Below, piece after piece: positions 45,726 through 54,173 of a DNA stretch of 64,000 bases. The DNA is taken from contig CP070695.1 in assembly GCA_020353515.1 (NCBI GenBank), forward strand, positions 1,797,435-1,861,434, written 5' to 3'. The translations under genes were made by a program, and so were the position numbers. Origin of the DNA: Candidatus Heimdallarchaeota archaeon. GTDB taxonomy: Archaea > Asgardarchaeota > Heimdallarchaeia > Hodarchaeales > Hodarchaeaceae. The notes under the pieces were generated by a model that made no database searches, had not been told where the DNA came from, and saw only the letters and a program-made list of their open reading frames with translations. Position 1 is the first letter of the stretch. Each line of letters starts with the position of its first letter.

Positions 45726-48488
45726 ATGAATGAAACACTAGCAATATCAGATGAAGTGGCTAAAAAACTAGCTCAAGCTGCTCTTGATATTCGTAATAAA
45801 ATCACCACTTTTTTCTCACTGGATGAAGAGAAGGATGACCTTACTCAAGTGTATCAAGATATTAAAGACATTTTAATTAACGATCTCACATTGGAAACAT
45901 TTGCGGACATGTATGCTCAAACGGTAACTTATGGATTATTTACTTTAAAAGCGTATCAATTAGAAGAATTCAGTTTGGAACAGATTTTAGGAACTACTAA
46001 TTCTTTTCTACAAAATTATCTAATTAAAGTTTTTCAGTTAAATGAAGACCAACAGTTACAGACGAATTTAAATAGAGAACTTGGAATCAATACACTAGTT
46101 CAAATACTTGAACAGATTGAAATAGAACCTGTAATTCATGACCTTAGAGAAAATAGGAGATTAAAAGACCCGATAATCTACTTCTATGAGAAATTCTTAC
46201 ATTATTACGATTCAAGCCAAAAGATAGATCGTGGTGTATTTTATACTCCAGATGCTGTTGTTTCATTTATTATCCGTTCAGTACATCTAATTTTGCAACT
46301 ATTTTTTGATTGTGAAAAGGGATTGGCAGATAATTCTTATGTAATATTTGAGGGAAAAAATACTCCAAAAGTTCAGATTCTAGACCCAGCAACTGGAACT
46401 GGTACGTTTCTTAACCACATCATTGATCTAATATATACAACATACAAGGAAAAGGAAAAATGTGATAGAAGAAAATTTACCAAGCAATGGAATTCCTATG
46501 TAGAAAATACCCTCCTATCAAGATTATTCGGGTACGAATTATTGATGATACCCTATATTATCGCCAACCTTAAGCTTGGATTAAAACTAAAAGAAAAAGG
46601 ATATAATTTTCAACATCAACGATTAGGAGTCTATTTAACCAATACACTAGAAGGACCCAACAGAATCAATGACACTTTAAGAAAAGTTTCTCCTGCTACT
46701 GGTTTATTATCAATTGAAAATAAAAGCGCTAATAAAATTAAAATGAATAATCCAATATCAGTAGTAATAGGTAATCCTCCGTATTCAGGACATTCCTCCA
46801 ACAAGTCTATGTGGATTGATGAGCTTTTACGAGGAAAAAATAAGGATAACACCCGTAAAGTCAATTATTTCAAGGTTGATGATCAACTTTTGGGAGAGAA
46901 GAACCCGAAATGGCTTAATGATGACTATGTGAAGTTCATTCGATTTGGTCAGTGGAGAATTGAAAAAACTGGATACGGCGTCTTGGCATTTGTAGTAAAT
47001 CATAGCTTTCTTGATAATCCAACATTCAGAGGGATGAGACGAGAACTGATGAAAACATTTACTGACATTTACATTCTTGACCTTCACGGAAATATGAGAA
47101 GGAAAGAGGTTAATCCTGATGGATCTAAAGATGAAAATGTCTTCGACATCCAACAAGGAGTATGTGTCTCGTTTTTTATAAAAAATCCAAATAAAAAAGG
47201 ACAAACAGAGATATTTAGAGCTGATTTATGGGGATTACGAGAAGCTAAGTATAGATTTCTAGAAGCTAATGACTTTTCTACTATTGATTGGAAAACAGTC
47301 AATCCACATAGTCCTTGGTATATGTTCTATCAACTAAACACTAGACGATGGAAGGAGTATCAATATTGGTGGTCCATACCAGATATATTTTCCCAATTTT
47401 CTGTTGGTATAATGACTGGCCAAGATGCTTTTACAATTCAAGACGATCCTTTAAAAGTTCAAAAAGTCGTCGAAGACATCATTTCATTACCTGAAGCTGA
47501 AGTAAGGATGAAATTTAGTTTGAGGAGTGATAAACGACAGTGGACTTACCAAAAAGCTAAATTTGATCTTGAAAGATGTGGATTAAACCAGAAAATACCA
47601 AAAGTAGAATTAAAGAATAGAATTCAAAAGAATATCGTTGATATTCTTTATCGGCCTTTTGTTAGACGTTATACTTTTTACACAGGAATATCAAGAGGTT
47701 TTCATGAGAGACCTAGAGGGAAAGTGATGAAACATATGATTGCAGGGGAGAATTTAGGTATAATCGTATCAAGGAATTCTAGACCTGCTTCTTGGAGAGA
47801 TGTTTTGATAACTAAAGATATAATAGAATTAGGTGTCATGGCAACAAGACCAGGAAATAATGCGCCGCTTTTTCCACTATTTTTATATAGAGAAACAAAG
47901 AATGGTTATGAAAGAGAAGGGAATTTCTCAACTGAATTCCAAAGATTTATTAAAGAGGAATATGAAGAAAAATATAAACCGTTAGCAGAAGATATTATAT
48001 ATTACATTTATGCGATACTCCATTCGAAACAATATAGAGAAAAATATGAAGATTTTCTGAAAATTGATTTTCCAAGGATTCCCTTCACAAGGAAACCAGA
48101 TTTATTTGTCGAACTGAAACGAATAGGTAGGGACTTATCCAATTTGCATTTAATGAGAACAGAGGGAAAAAATGAACATAGAATCAGATTGAGAGGATCT
48201 GAAGGTCTACTGAAAGTCAAAAGATTACGTTATGACACAGATCACAAATTATATGTCAATGATGACCAATATTTTGAAGGTATACATCCAGAAGTTTATA
48301 ATTTCTATATAGGAGGGTACAAAGTATGTCGAAAGTGGTTAAGAACTCGTAAGGGGAAAATATTATCAAAAAAAGATATTCAACAATTTTCGAAGATAGT
48401 TGGGATACTTCAAGAAACAATTAATTTAATGGAGAAAATAGACCAAACGATTGAAAAGTATCATGGTTGGCCTTTGGCCTTTACTTAA
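45726..48488 (+). CDS. Type-ISP-like DNA methyltransferase with target-recognition domain
   Basis: 920 residues. An N-terminal helical part with TFADMYAQTVTYGLF is typical of type ISP/Eco57I-like enzymes. SAM motif I is ILDPATGTGTFL near residue 222, the FGYELLMIPYIIANLKLG helix follows, and motif IV is VIGNPPYSGHSS near 350. The C-terminal 350 residues (IMTGQDAF ... YIYAILHSKQYREKY) form the recognition domain. Type ISP restriction enzymes also carry an N-terminal Mrr-like nuclease and a helicase; both are absent here, and no separate gene supplies them. It may act as a solitary methylase or with unlinked partners. ATG 45726 has no strong ribosome site. Confidence 0.85.
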   Translation: MNETLAISDEVAKKLAQAALDIRNKITTFFSLDEEKDDLTQVYQDIKDILINDLTLETFADMYAQTVTYGLFTLKAYQLEEFSLEQILGTTNSFLQNYLIKVFQLNEDQQLQTNLNRELGINTLVQILEQIEIEPVIHDLRENRRLKDPIIYFYEKFLHYYDSSQKIDRGVFYTPDAVVSFIIRSVHLILQLFFDCEKGLADNSYVIFEGKNTPKVQILDPATGTGTFLNHIIDLIYTTYKEKEKCDRRKFTKQWNSYVENTLLSRLFGYELLMIPYIIANLKLGLKLKEKGYNFQHQRLGVYLTNTLEGPNRINDTLRKVSPATGLLSIENKSANKIKMNNPISVVIGNPPYSGHSSNKSMWIDELLRGKNKDNTRKVNYFKVDDQLLGEKNPKWLNDDYVKFIRFGQWRIEKTGYGVLAFVVNHSFLDNPTFRGMRRELMKTFTDIYILDLHGNMRRKEVNPDGSKDENVFDIQQGVCVSFFIKNPNKKGQTEIFRADLWGLREAKYRFLEANDFSTIDWKTVNPHSPWYMFYQLNTRRWKEYQYWWSIPDIFSQFSVGIMTGQDAFTIQDDPLKVQKVVEDIISLPEAEVRMKFSLRSDKRQWTYQKAKFDLERCGLNQKIPKVELKNRIQKNIVDILYRPFVRRYTFYTGISRGFHERPRGKVMKHMIAGENLGIIVSRNSRPASWRDVLITKDIIELGVMATRPGNNAPLFPLFLYRETKNGYEREGNFSTEFQRFIKEEYEEKYKPLAEDIIYYIYAILHSKQYREKYEDFLKIDFPRIPFTRKPDLFVELKRIGRDLSNLHLMRTEGKNEHRIRLRGSEGLLKVKRLRYDTDHKLYVNDDQYFEGIHPEVYNFYIGGYKVCRKWLRTRKGKILSKKDIQQFSKIVGILQETINLMEKIDQTIEKYHGWPLAFT

Positions 48489-48491
48489 TAA

Positions 48492-49115
48492 CTATTCTCT
48501 TCTTAACCGAGGAAAAAAGCGTCCCACTCTTTTTTTATAGTCATTATATTCTTCTCCAAAATGGTCAACTAAAATACCTTCCTCATATTTTGATAGATCA
48601 TAATAACCATATATTCCAATAAGGAGAGGTAAAATTAGAACATTTTGAAGAATCATTGCAAAACCTAAGAAATAATAGCAATAGGAAGCATAGAGAGGAT
48701 GTCTAATATATTTATACATCCCTTCTTTCTCAAGTTTCTTTGGCACTCCCCATGAGAAAGCTCGTTTCCCCCGAGAAATCCTTCCCCAAGATGCAACAAA
48801 TGTACCAAATAGAACTATTACTAGTCCCAAAGATTGGATCAGAGTATTTAGGATATCAAAAGGAGATAGAGGTTGATAAAGGAATATTTGACGATTTAAA
48901 AGAGCAGTTATAGGAACTACAAAATACAACACCCACAAATACCCTGTAGTTAAAAAAGTTATAATCATTGTGAAATTTGTTTCAATCTGATGAGAACGTT
49001 CTTTTCCACTTTCAGAATTCCTTAGGTACGTTACTATATCCAAAGGAAGAGTAACAACTAGATAGATAGTTAAATTGATTGCAAAGAAGATACCAATTAC
49101 TTGATAATCAAACAT
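48492..49115 (-). CDS. Second isoprenylcysteine methyltransferase-like protein
   Basis: 207 residues, five membrane helices. The C-terminal half has YIRHPLYASYCYYFLG near residue 135 and YEEGILVDHFGEEYNDYKKRVGRF near 180, the ICMT/PEMT SAM-binding signature. Start ATG 49115 is preceded by TTGGGAAA. It is a paralogue-like companion of the protein at 15017-15550, with a different N-terminus. It uses S-adenosylmethionine at the membrane; substrate unknown. It converges with the type-ISP-like methylase (3 bases between stops) and follows hsdS in the same direction. Confidence 0.8.
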   Translation of the reverse strand: MFDYQVIGIFFAINLTIYLVVTLPLDIVTYLRNSESGKERSHQIETNFTMIITFLTTGYLWVLYFVVPITALLNRQIFLYQPLSPFDILNTLIQSLGLVIVLFGTFVASWGRISRGKRAFSWGVPKKLEKEGMYKYIRHPLYASYCYYFLGFAMILQNVLILPLLIGIYGYYDLSKYEEGILVDHFGEEYNDYKKRVGRFFPRLRRE

Positions 49116-49175
49116 AAATTTCCCAAATTCCTTTTCAACTTAATTACTTGTTATCGAAATTACTTCACTACTTTT

Positions 49176-50480
49176 TCATACCCGAATTTTTCCTGATAAT
49201 AGCTTAGGGAGGAGATTATCTCTCAAATCAGATAATTTTTCATTTTCATGTAAATTATTGATCATGTATTGAAAGAATGGATCAAAGATAAGACCAAATT
49301 TTTTAATAATATCTTCAGGAGGAAGAGGAATTTCTATAGATTCAATATCTGAGCCACTAATATTGGGTTGGGCAGTGCCCTTAGCCATTCTCTTTAAAAT
49401 TCGTTGATACTTCTTACTAGACAATAGAAAGAAGATAAAATATATTCCATTTTCTATTCTTTCTTTAAACATACCAACCCGTTGATTTAACCAGAGGTTC
49501 CTATTAGTTTTTGGAACAATACCCATTTTTCCTGCATTGGCTCCCGTCAATGCTATAAGAATAGCTCCAGAAGTAATTGATAACTTACTGTCAAGCTTTG
49601 TCACTATTTCTCTTGAAACATACTGAGTATCTCTAATATCAACAAAATTTTCTGAAATATTCTTTATTTTAATTACACCGATGGTTCCATGTTCTAAAAG
49701 GTCTTTACTCTTAAATGCATACCCAGCTTGTATTTCAACAATGTCACCTATGGAGCCAATTCGCCAACCTTGTGGGATTTCATGACCTAATTTGCTTGAA
49801 AATTTTACCGACCTCTCACTAAATTCGCGTAGGTTGTTATTTTCTTCTGGGGATTTAAATTCCTCAAACCAATGCTTAAATAGTGTATAACCTATTGATT
49901 TAATAGTTTTATTTATCATAAAATTAAGTTTAATTTTATCATCTAATATTGAAAGGACTTTTCCAATTCTTTTTTGTTCAGAAATTGGAGGATATGGAAT
50001 AAATGACTTTAGAATTACATCTGGTGTAAAAGCTGGGTAAGCTGATGTATGGGTCTCTGCTATTGCTGCTAAAAAATCTGTGTAGTATTTATTGGTCAAA
50101 TAGTAGTACAAGAATCTAGGATCAATGTTCTTAGCAGAAATCACTACGAAACCTGTAGAAGCGATTAGTTGTTCTGAACTGTCCGATATGAAAGTGTAAT
50201 GTTTCAAATTAGGCCTAACCGTAGAAATTAAAATATCATTATTTCTAACAACTCTCTTTGCTCTACTCGGGGCCTGAGAAGTAGAAATCCTTTTGACTTC
50301 AACGATTCTCCCCTCTTTAACAGAGGAAATATCGATATAGTCTATTTCTTTATGAATGAAAGTTTTATCAATATGTAATTCATTAATCTTAGCTACTTGG
50401 TTGATTCTTTTAATTTTCCAGTCAACAGGGATAGTACCTACTTCAGTTTCTTTGAATTGAGTTGTAGGTTCAGAGATCAA
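49176..50480 (-). CDS. hsdS: Type I restriction-modification specificity subunit HsdS
   Basis: 434 residues, two target-recognition domains (about 10-165 and 230-395) each opening with the usual 'P-x-x-W' turn (IPVDWKIKRI and IPQGWRIGSIGD) and separated by conserved helices (SEQKRIGKVLSILDDKI and the C-terminal LRDNLLPKLLSGKI). It determines the DNA sequence recognised by the HsdM2HsdS methylase. The start overlaps hsdM by 11 bases, so the two are translationally coupled. No hsdR follows: the next gene downstream is an ICMT-like membrane protein. Confidence 0.93.
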   Translation of the reverse strand: MISEPTTQFKETEVGTIPVDWKIKRINQVAKINELHIDKTFIHKEIDYIDISSVKEGRIVEVKRISTSQAPSRAKRVVRNNDILISTVRPNLKHYTFISDSSEQLIASTGFVVISAKNIDPRFLYYYLTNKYYTDFLAAIAETHTSAYPAFTPDVILKSFIPYPPISEQKRIGKVLSILDDKIKLNFMINKTIKSIGYTLFKHWFEEFKSPEENNNLREFSERSVKFSSKLGHEIPQGWRIGSIGDIVEIQAGYAFKSKDLLEHGTIGVIKIKNISENFVDIRDTQYVSREIVTKLDSKLSITSGAILIALTGANAGKMGIVPKTNRNLWLNQRVGMFKERIENGIYFIFFLLSSKKYQRILKRMAKGTAQPNISGSDIESIEIPLPPEDIIKKFGLIFDPFFQYMINNLHENEKLSDLRDNLLPKLLSGKIRV

Positions 50481-51939
50481 ACCCTAGGTCACCAAGATTT
50501 TCTTTTATTGTGTCAACCAATTCCTCTGATTCTTTAAACTGTTCTACAAGCTCAGTCACTAAGTGATTCATTTTTTCATTGAATGGTTCATCTGGATCAT
50601 CTGGAGTTTTGGGTACTCCGATATAACGTGCAGGGGTAAGGATATATTTATTCTCACGGATTTGATCAATTTTGACCGACCGACAATACCCAAGGACATC
50701 TATATAATCACCTGAACTAGCTTTCCAAGAATTATATGTCCCAGAAATATGTTGAATTTCGTCTTCAGTAAGTTTTTTATGGACTCTATCAACTAACTCC
50801 CCAAATTCCCGAGTATCTATGAATAGTACTTCTTTTCTCCGATTCATACTCTTTCTTTGATTAATAATCCATAAACACGCAGGAATACTTGTATTATAAA
50901 AAAGTTTGTCTGGTAAAGTCACTATACAGTCAACCAGATCAGTTTCTACAATATTCTTTCGAATATTTCCCTCATTAGACATCGTTGAACTTAACGATCC
51001 ATTTGTAAGAATAAAACCAGCAATTCCAGAAGGGGATAAATGATGAATGAAATGTTGTATCCATGCATAGTTTGCATTTCTGACTGGAGGAATCCCATAT
51101 TCCCATCGTACATCCTGACGTAAGAGATTCCCTTTCCAATCTCTAACATTGAATGGCGGATTTGCCAAGATAAAGTCGGCTTTAAGACCCGTATGTAAAT
51201 CATTCGTAAAACTGTCTCCCCATCTAATGTCACCATCTATTCCACGAATCGCAAGATTCATCTTACAAAGACTCCAGGTAGTGCGATTAGATTCCTGACC
51301 GAATATTGAGATATCATTAGCTTTCCCTCCAGAATAGCGAACAAATTCATCGCTCAAAATAAACATACCCCCAGATCCACAACATGGGTCGTATACATTC
51401 CCTTTACGTGGTTTTATCATCTCTATTAAGAGTTTCACAACACTAGGTGGAGTATAGAACTGACCACCTTTTTTTCCTTCCGCTTTTGCGAATTGGCCTA
51501 AAAAATATTCGAAGATACGACCAAGAATGTCTTTGTTTTTGTTTTCCTCTGTTTCCAATTCGATCGTATCAATCAGAACTATGAGTTCACCTAAGCGTTG
51601 TCTATCTATACCCATAAGTGAATAATTCTTAGGCAAAACTCCTTTCAATGTAGTATTATCAAGTTCAATTAATTCCATTGCTTTATCAATAATTCTTCCA
51701 ATATCTGAATTATTGGTGTTTTCTTTTAGATATTCCCAACGAGCTAGTGGTGGGATTGTTAGGATTCTTTGGTAATTTTGCCTATCAGCACTAAGATCAG
51801 AAATGTATTTTAAGAAGATCAGACCTAAAACTACAGTACGATACTCTGAGGCATCAAGGTTACTTCGTAATTTTTCCGCAGAACTCCACAATTTCTCTTC
51901 AAGGTGAAGATGAGTAATAGTGGAATCGTTGTTGGCCAT
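50470..51939 (-). CDS. hsdM: Type I restriction-modification methyltransferase HsdM
   Basis: 489 residues. The N-terminal helical domain with LWSSAEKLRSNLDASEYRTVVLGLIFLKYIS is the HsdM_N pattern. SAM motif I is VYDPCCGSGGMFI near residue 182, and catalytic motif IV is LANPPFNVRDW near 262. It transfers a methyl group from S-adenosylmethionine to N6 of adenine, guided by HsdS. Full length, with both motifs intact, so likely active. ATG 51939 has ACGGAAAC upstream and is the first gene of an hsdM-hsdS pair without hsdR in the window. Confidence 0.93.
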   Translation of the reverse strand: MANNDSTITHLHLEEKLWSSAEKLRSNLDASEYRTVVLGLIFLKYISDLSADRQNYQRILTIPPLARWEYLKENTNNSDIGRIIDKAMELIELDNTTLKGVLPKNYSLMGIDRQRLGELIVLIDTIELETEENKNKDILGRIFEYFLGQFAKAEGKKGGQFYTPPSVVKLLIEMIKPRKGNVYDPCCGSGGMFILSDEFVRYSGGKANDISIFGQESNRTTWSLCKMNLAIRGIDGDIRWGDSFTNDLHTGLKADFILANPPFNVRDWKGNLLRQDVRWEYGIPPVRNANYAWIQHFIHHLSPSGIAGFILTNGSLSSTMSNEGNIRKNIVETDLVDCIVTLPDKLFYNTSIPACLWIINQRKSMNRRKEVLFIDTREFGELVDRVHKKLTEDEIQHISGTYNSWKASSGDYIDVLGYCRSVKIDQIRENKYILTPARYIGVPKTPDDPDEPFNEKMNHLVTELVEQFKESEELVDTIKENLGDLGFDL

Positions 51940-52033
51940 AGATATCGTTTCCGTTCTTTTAATATAATGAAAAAAGAAAAATGTTAAATCTTTCTTTGAA
52001 ATGAGCTAATTAAAGACAAACAATCTACTAACT

Positions 52034-52049
52034 TAAAAAAGAAAAAAGG
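52034..52049 (-). terminator. T-rich terminator of the ABC exporter operon
   Basis: Read on the minus strand, the bases from 52049 down to 52034 are CTTTTTTC... and then T-rich, about 50 bases after the stop at 52098, as expected for archaeal termination. Confidence 0.4.
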
Positions 52050-52097
52050 TATTTTTACACCCTCTTATATACGTAGAAGAAAAATGAAGTATAGAGA

Positions 52098-54173
52098 TTA
52101 GTCAACTCCTTTTTCCTTCATCCGTTCACGCATTTTTTTAGGATCAAATCCTTCTTTTCTCATCATGGCGTGCATTTCTTCAGGATCTATTCCCCGTTCC
52201 TTCATCATAGCCCGTATCTGTTCAGGGTTAACTCCTCCTTCTTTCATCATGGCTTGTACATGATCAGGACTCATATCATGCCCCTGCATCATCTTCCCCA
52301 TACCTGCATACATGACGGTGGACATAGAAGTTGGTTCCCGTATAGGAGCCTTATAAACTTCAGCTAACTCTTCTACTCCTTGATGTGCGTAATAAGTATG
52401 ATATAGCTCAGCATATACTCCATTTTGGGCAAGAAGTTCCTCATGAGTACCAAGTTCAACCAATTTTCCCTTCTCAAAGACTGCTAAACGATCTACATCT
52501 CGAATAGTTGTTAATCGGTGAGCGATGACAAAAGTTGTCCTACTTTTAAATAAAGCTTTTTGTGCTTGCTGGACTAAGCTCTCAGAATAGGCATCAAGTC
52601 GTGACGTGGCTTCATCAAGTACAAGAATCTTTGGATCTGCGAGCATTGTCCGAGCAATCGTAATCATCTGTCTTTGTCCTGAACTCAAACCCTTACCACT
52701 TTCCTGCAGCATTGTTTGATAACCATTCGGTAATGCTTCGATAAAATCATCAGCTCCTATGAGTTTGCACAGTTCATAGAGCTCGCGATCACTCACCTCT
52801 GGATTCCCATAACGAATATTCTCTAGAACTGTATCTGCAAAAAGATACGGTTCTTGGGTAATTAATCCAATAGATGTATGTAAACTTTCCAGCTTTATCT
52901 CTCGTAAATCTTGATTTCCTATTAAAATCCGGCCTTCGGTTGGATCATAAAATCGTGTAAGAAGTGCAGCCAGTGTGGTCTTTCCAGCACCTGTATGGCC
53001 AACAATTGCAATTTTTTCTCCTTCTTTAACTTTGAAAGTGACAGCTTCAAGTACAGGAGTTCCCTTCACATATTCATAGGAGACATTATCTAAAGTAACA
53101 CTTGTGTCCTGTAATGTGAGGGGACTTGCACTCAATGAATTTGTAACTTGTGGTTTTTGCTCTAGGACATCTGCTACCCTATCCATCGCTGCTAATGAAG
53201 ACTGTAGTTGGGGGTAATACATCGCTAAGTGAAGTATGGGGCTTAAAAAGCGTTGGACAAGAATTGTACCAAGATAGATTGACCCGATAGTAATCGCGGA
53301 CTCTGGTAACCATCCACCAACGATCAATGTCAAGGCAACAAGAATAGTACTGACCATCGATACAGCAGGGAACATAAAATTAAAGATGGCACCTAATTGC
53401 TTGAAATATTGGTAAGTCCGCTGATTAAGTTCATAAAGAACAGAAGAGGACCATTCCTCGCGATTAAATGATTTAGCAATTGAAACTCCAGCAAGACTTT
53501 CCGCCATTTGGCCTGATACTTCTCCATACGATTTTCGGACACGATACATGATTTTTCTTCCAAGTGTACCAAGTATTCCAGCTAAAATCGCTGCCACTGG
53601 TATAGCGAGCAATGCAATTCCAGTTATTATCCAGCTGGTAGCTAAAAGAATAAAAAAGGTTCCAAAAGTCAAGAGGAGCTGGGAGCTCGCATTAGTAACA
53701 ACAGTTATTCCAGCAGCCAATTCATCCGTGTCACTCGTGACCCTACTGGTTACATTTCCACTTTGTTCTTGTTTGTGAAATGACATGTCAGCATATACCA
53801 ATCGATCAAAGACGTCAATTCGGACATCATGGAGCATCTTGGCTTTTAATCGGGCAAGTATATACGTGTTAACAGCATTAATAATCCAAATTGCTAATGA
53901 AAGAATCAAAAAGACAATAAATAGGAATCCAAGGAAATTAATGTCTGGATGAAGTGTCGCAACAGCTGCATCTAAACCTTCGCTTATTATTAGTGGGGAA
54001 ATAATCGATCCAATAGCGTAAGTAAGTATTAAAAACGCTGAAAAAAGAAGAAGCCCTTTAAAAGGAGTGAGGTATCCCCAAAGCATTTTAAGTAGTTGTT
54101 TAGTGGATCGAACTTTCTTATATTTAGTATCTGCAAAGAACCCATGGGGTCCACGACCTCGACGATGAGCCAT
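52098..54173 (-). CDS. ABC exporter half with canonical ATPase site and Met-rich repeat tail
   Basis: 691 residues: six membrane helices (about 35-320), ATPase domain (about 350-590) with Walker A GHTGAGKTT, Walker B ILVLDEATS (catalytic Glu present), switch His in FVIAHRL, and signature LSSGQRQM, in which the second Gly of LSGGQ is Ser. The C-terminal extension (about 628-691) consists of four 14-residue units of consensus MMKExGxxPExxxA, rich in Met, with a partial fifth. No such tail is usual in this family. Its ATG overlaps the stop of the partner gene by one base (TAATG), so the two halves are made together. It exports an unknown compound, probably a drug or lipid. Confidence 0.9.
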   Translation of the reverse strand: MAHRRGRGPHGFFADTKYKKVRSTKQLLKMLWGYLTPFKGLLLFSAFLILTYAIGSIISPLIISEGLDAAVATLHPDINFLGFLFIVFLILSLAIWIINAVNTYILARLKAKMLHDVRIDVFDRLVYADMSFHKQEQSGNVTSRVTSDTDELAAGITVVTNASSQLLLTFGTFFILLATSWIITGIALLAIPVAAILAGILGTLGRKIMYRVRKSYGEVSGQMAESLAGVSIAKSFNREEWSSSVLYELNQRTYQYFKQLGAIFNFMFPAVSMVSTILVALTLIVGGWLPESAITIGSIYLGTILVQRFLSPILHLAMYYPQLQSSLAAMDRVADVLEQKPQVTNSLSASPLTLQDTSVTLDNVSYEYVKGTPVLEAVTFKVKEGEKIAIVGHTGAGKTTLAALLTRFYDPTEGRILIGNQDLREIKLESLHTSIGLITQEPYLFADTVLENIRYGNPEVSDRELYELCKLIGADDFIEALPNGYQTMLQESGKGLSSGQRQMITIARTMLADPKILVLDEATSRLDAYSESLVQQAQKALFKSRTTFVIAHRLTTIRDVDRLAVFEKGKLVELGTHEELLAQNGVYAELYHTYYAHQGVEELAEVYKAPIREPTSMSTVMYAGMGKMMQGHDMSPDHVQAMMKEGGVNPEQIRAMMKERGIDPEEMHAMMRKEGFDPKKMRERMKEKGVD
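52101..52292 (-). repeat. 42-base tandem repeats encoding the exporter's C-terminal tail
   Basis: Four in-frame units of 14 codons and a partial one, each beginning Met-Met (or Arg-Met) and ending before the next Met. Three units share MMKE/MMRK-G-x-x-P. Confidence 0.7.

Noticed and set aside
42530..51939. BREX or DISARM defence system.
   Set aside because: No PglZ, BrxC-type ATPase, DrmA/B helicase or phospholipase-D protein is present; only methylases and HsdS are seen.
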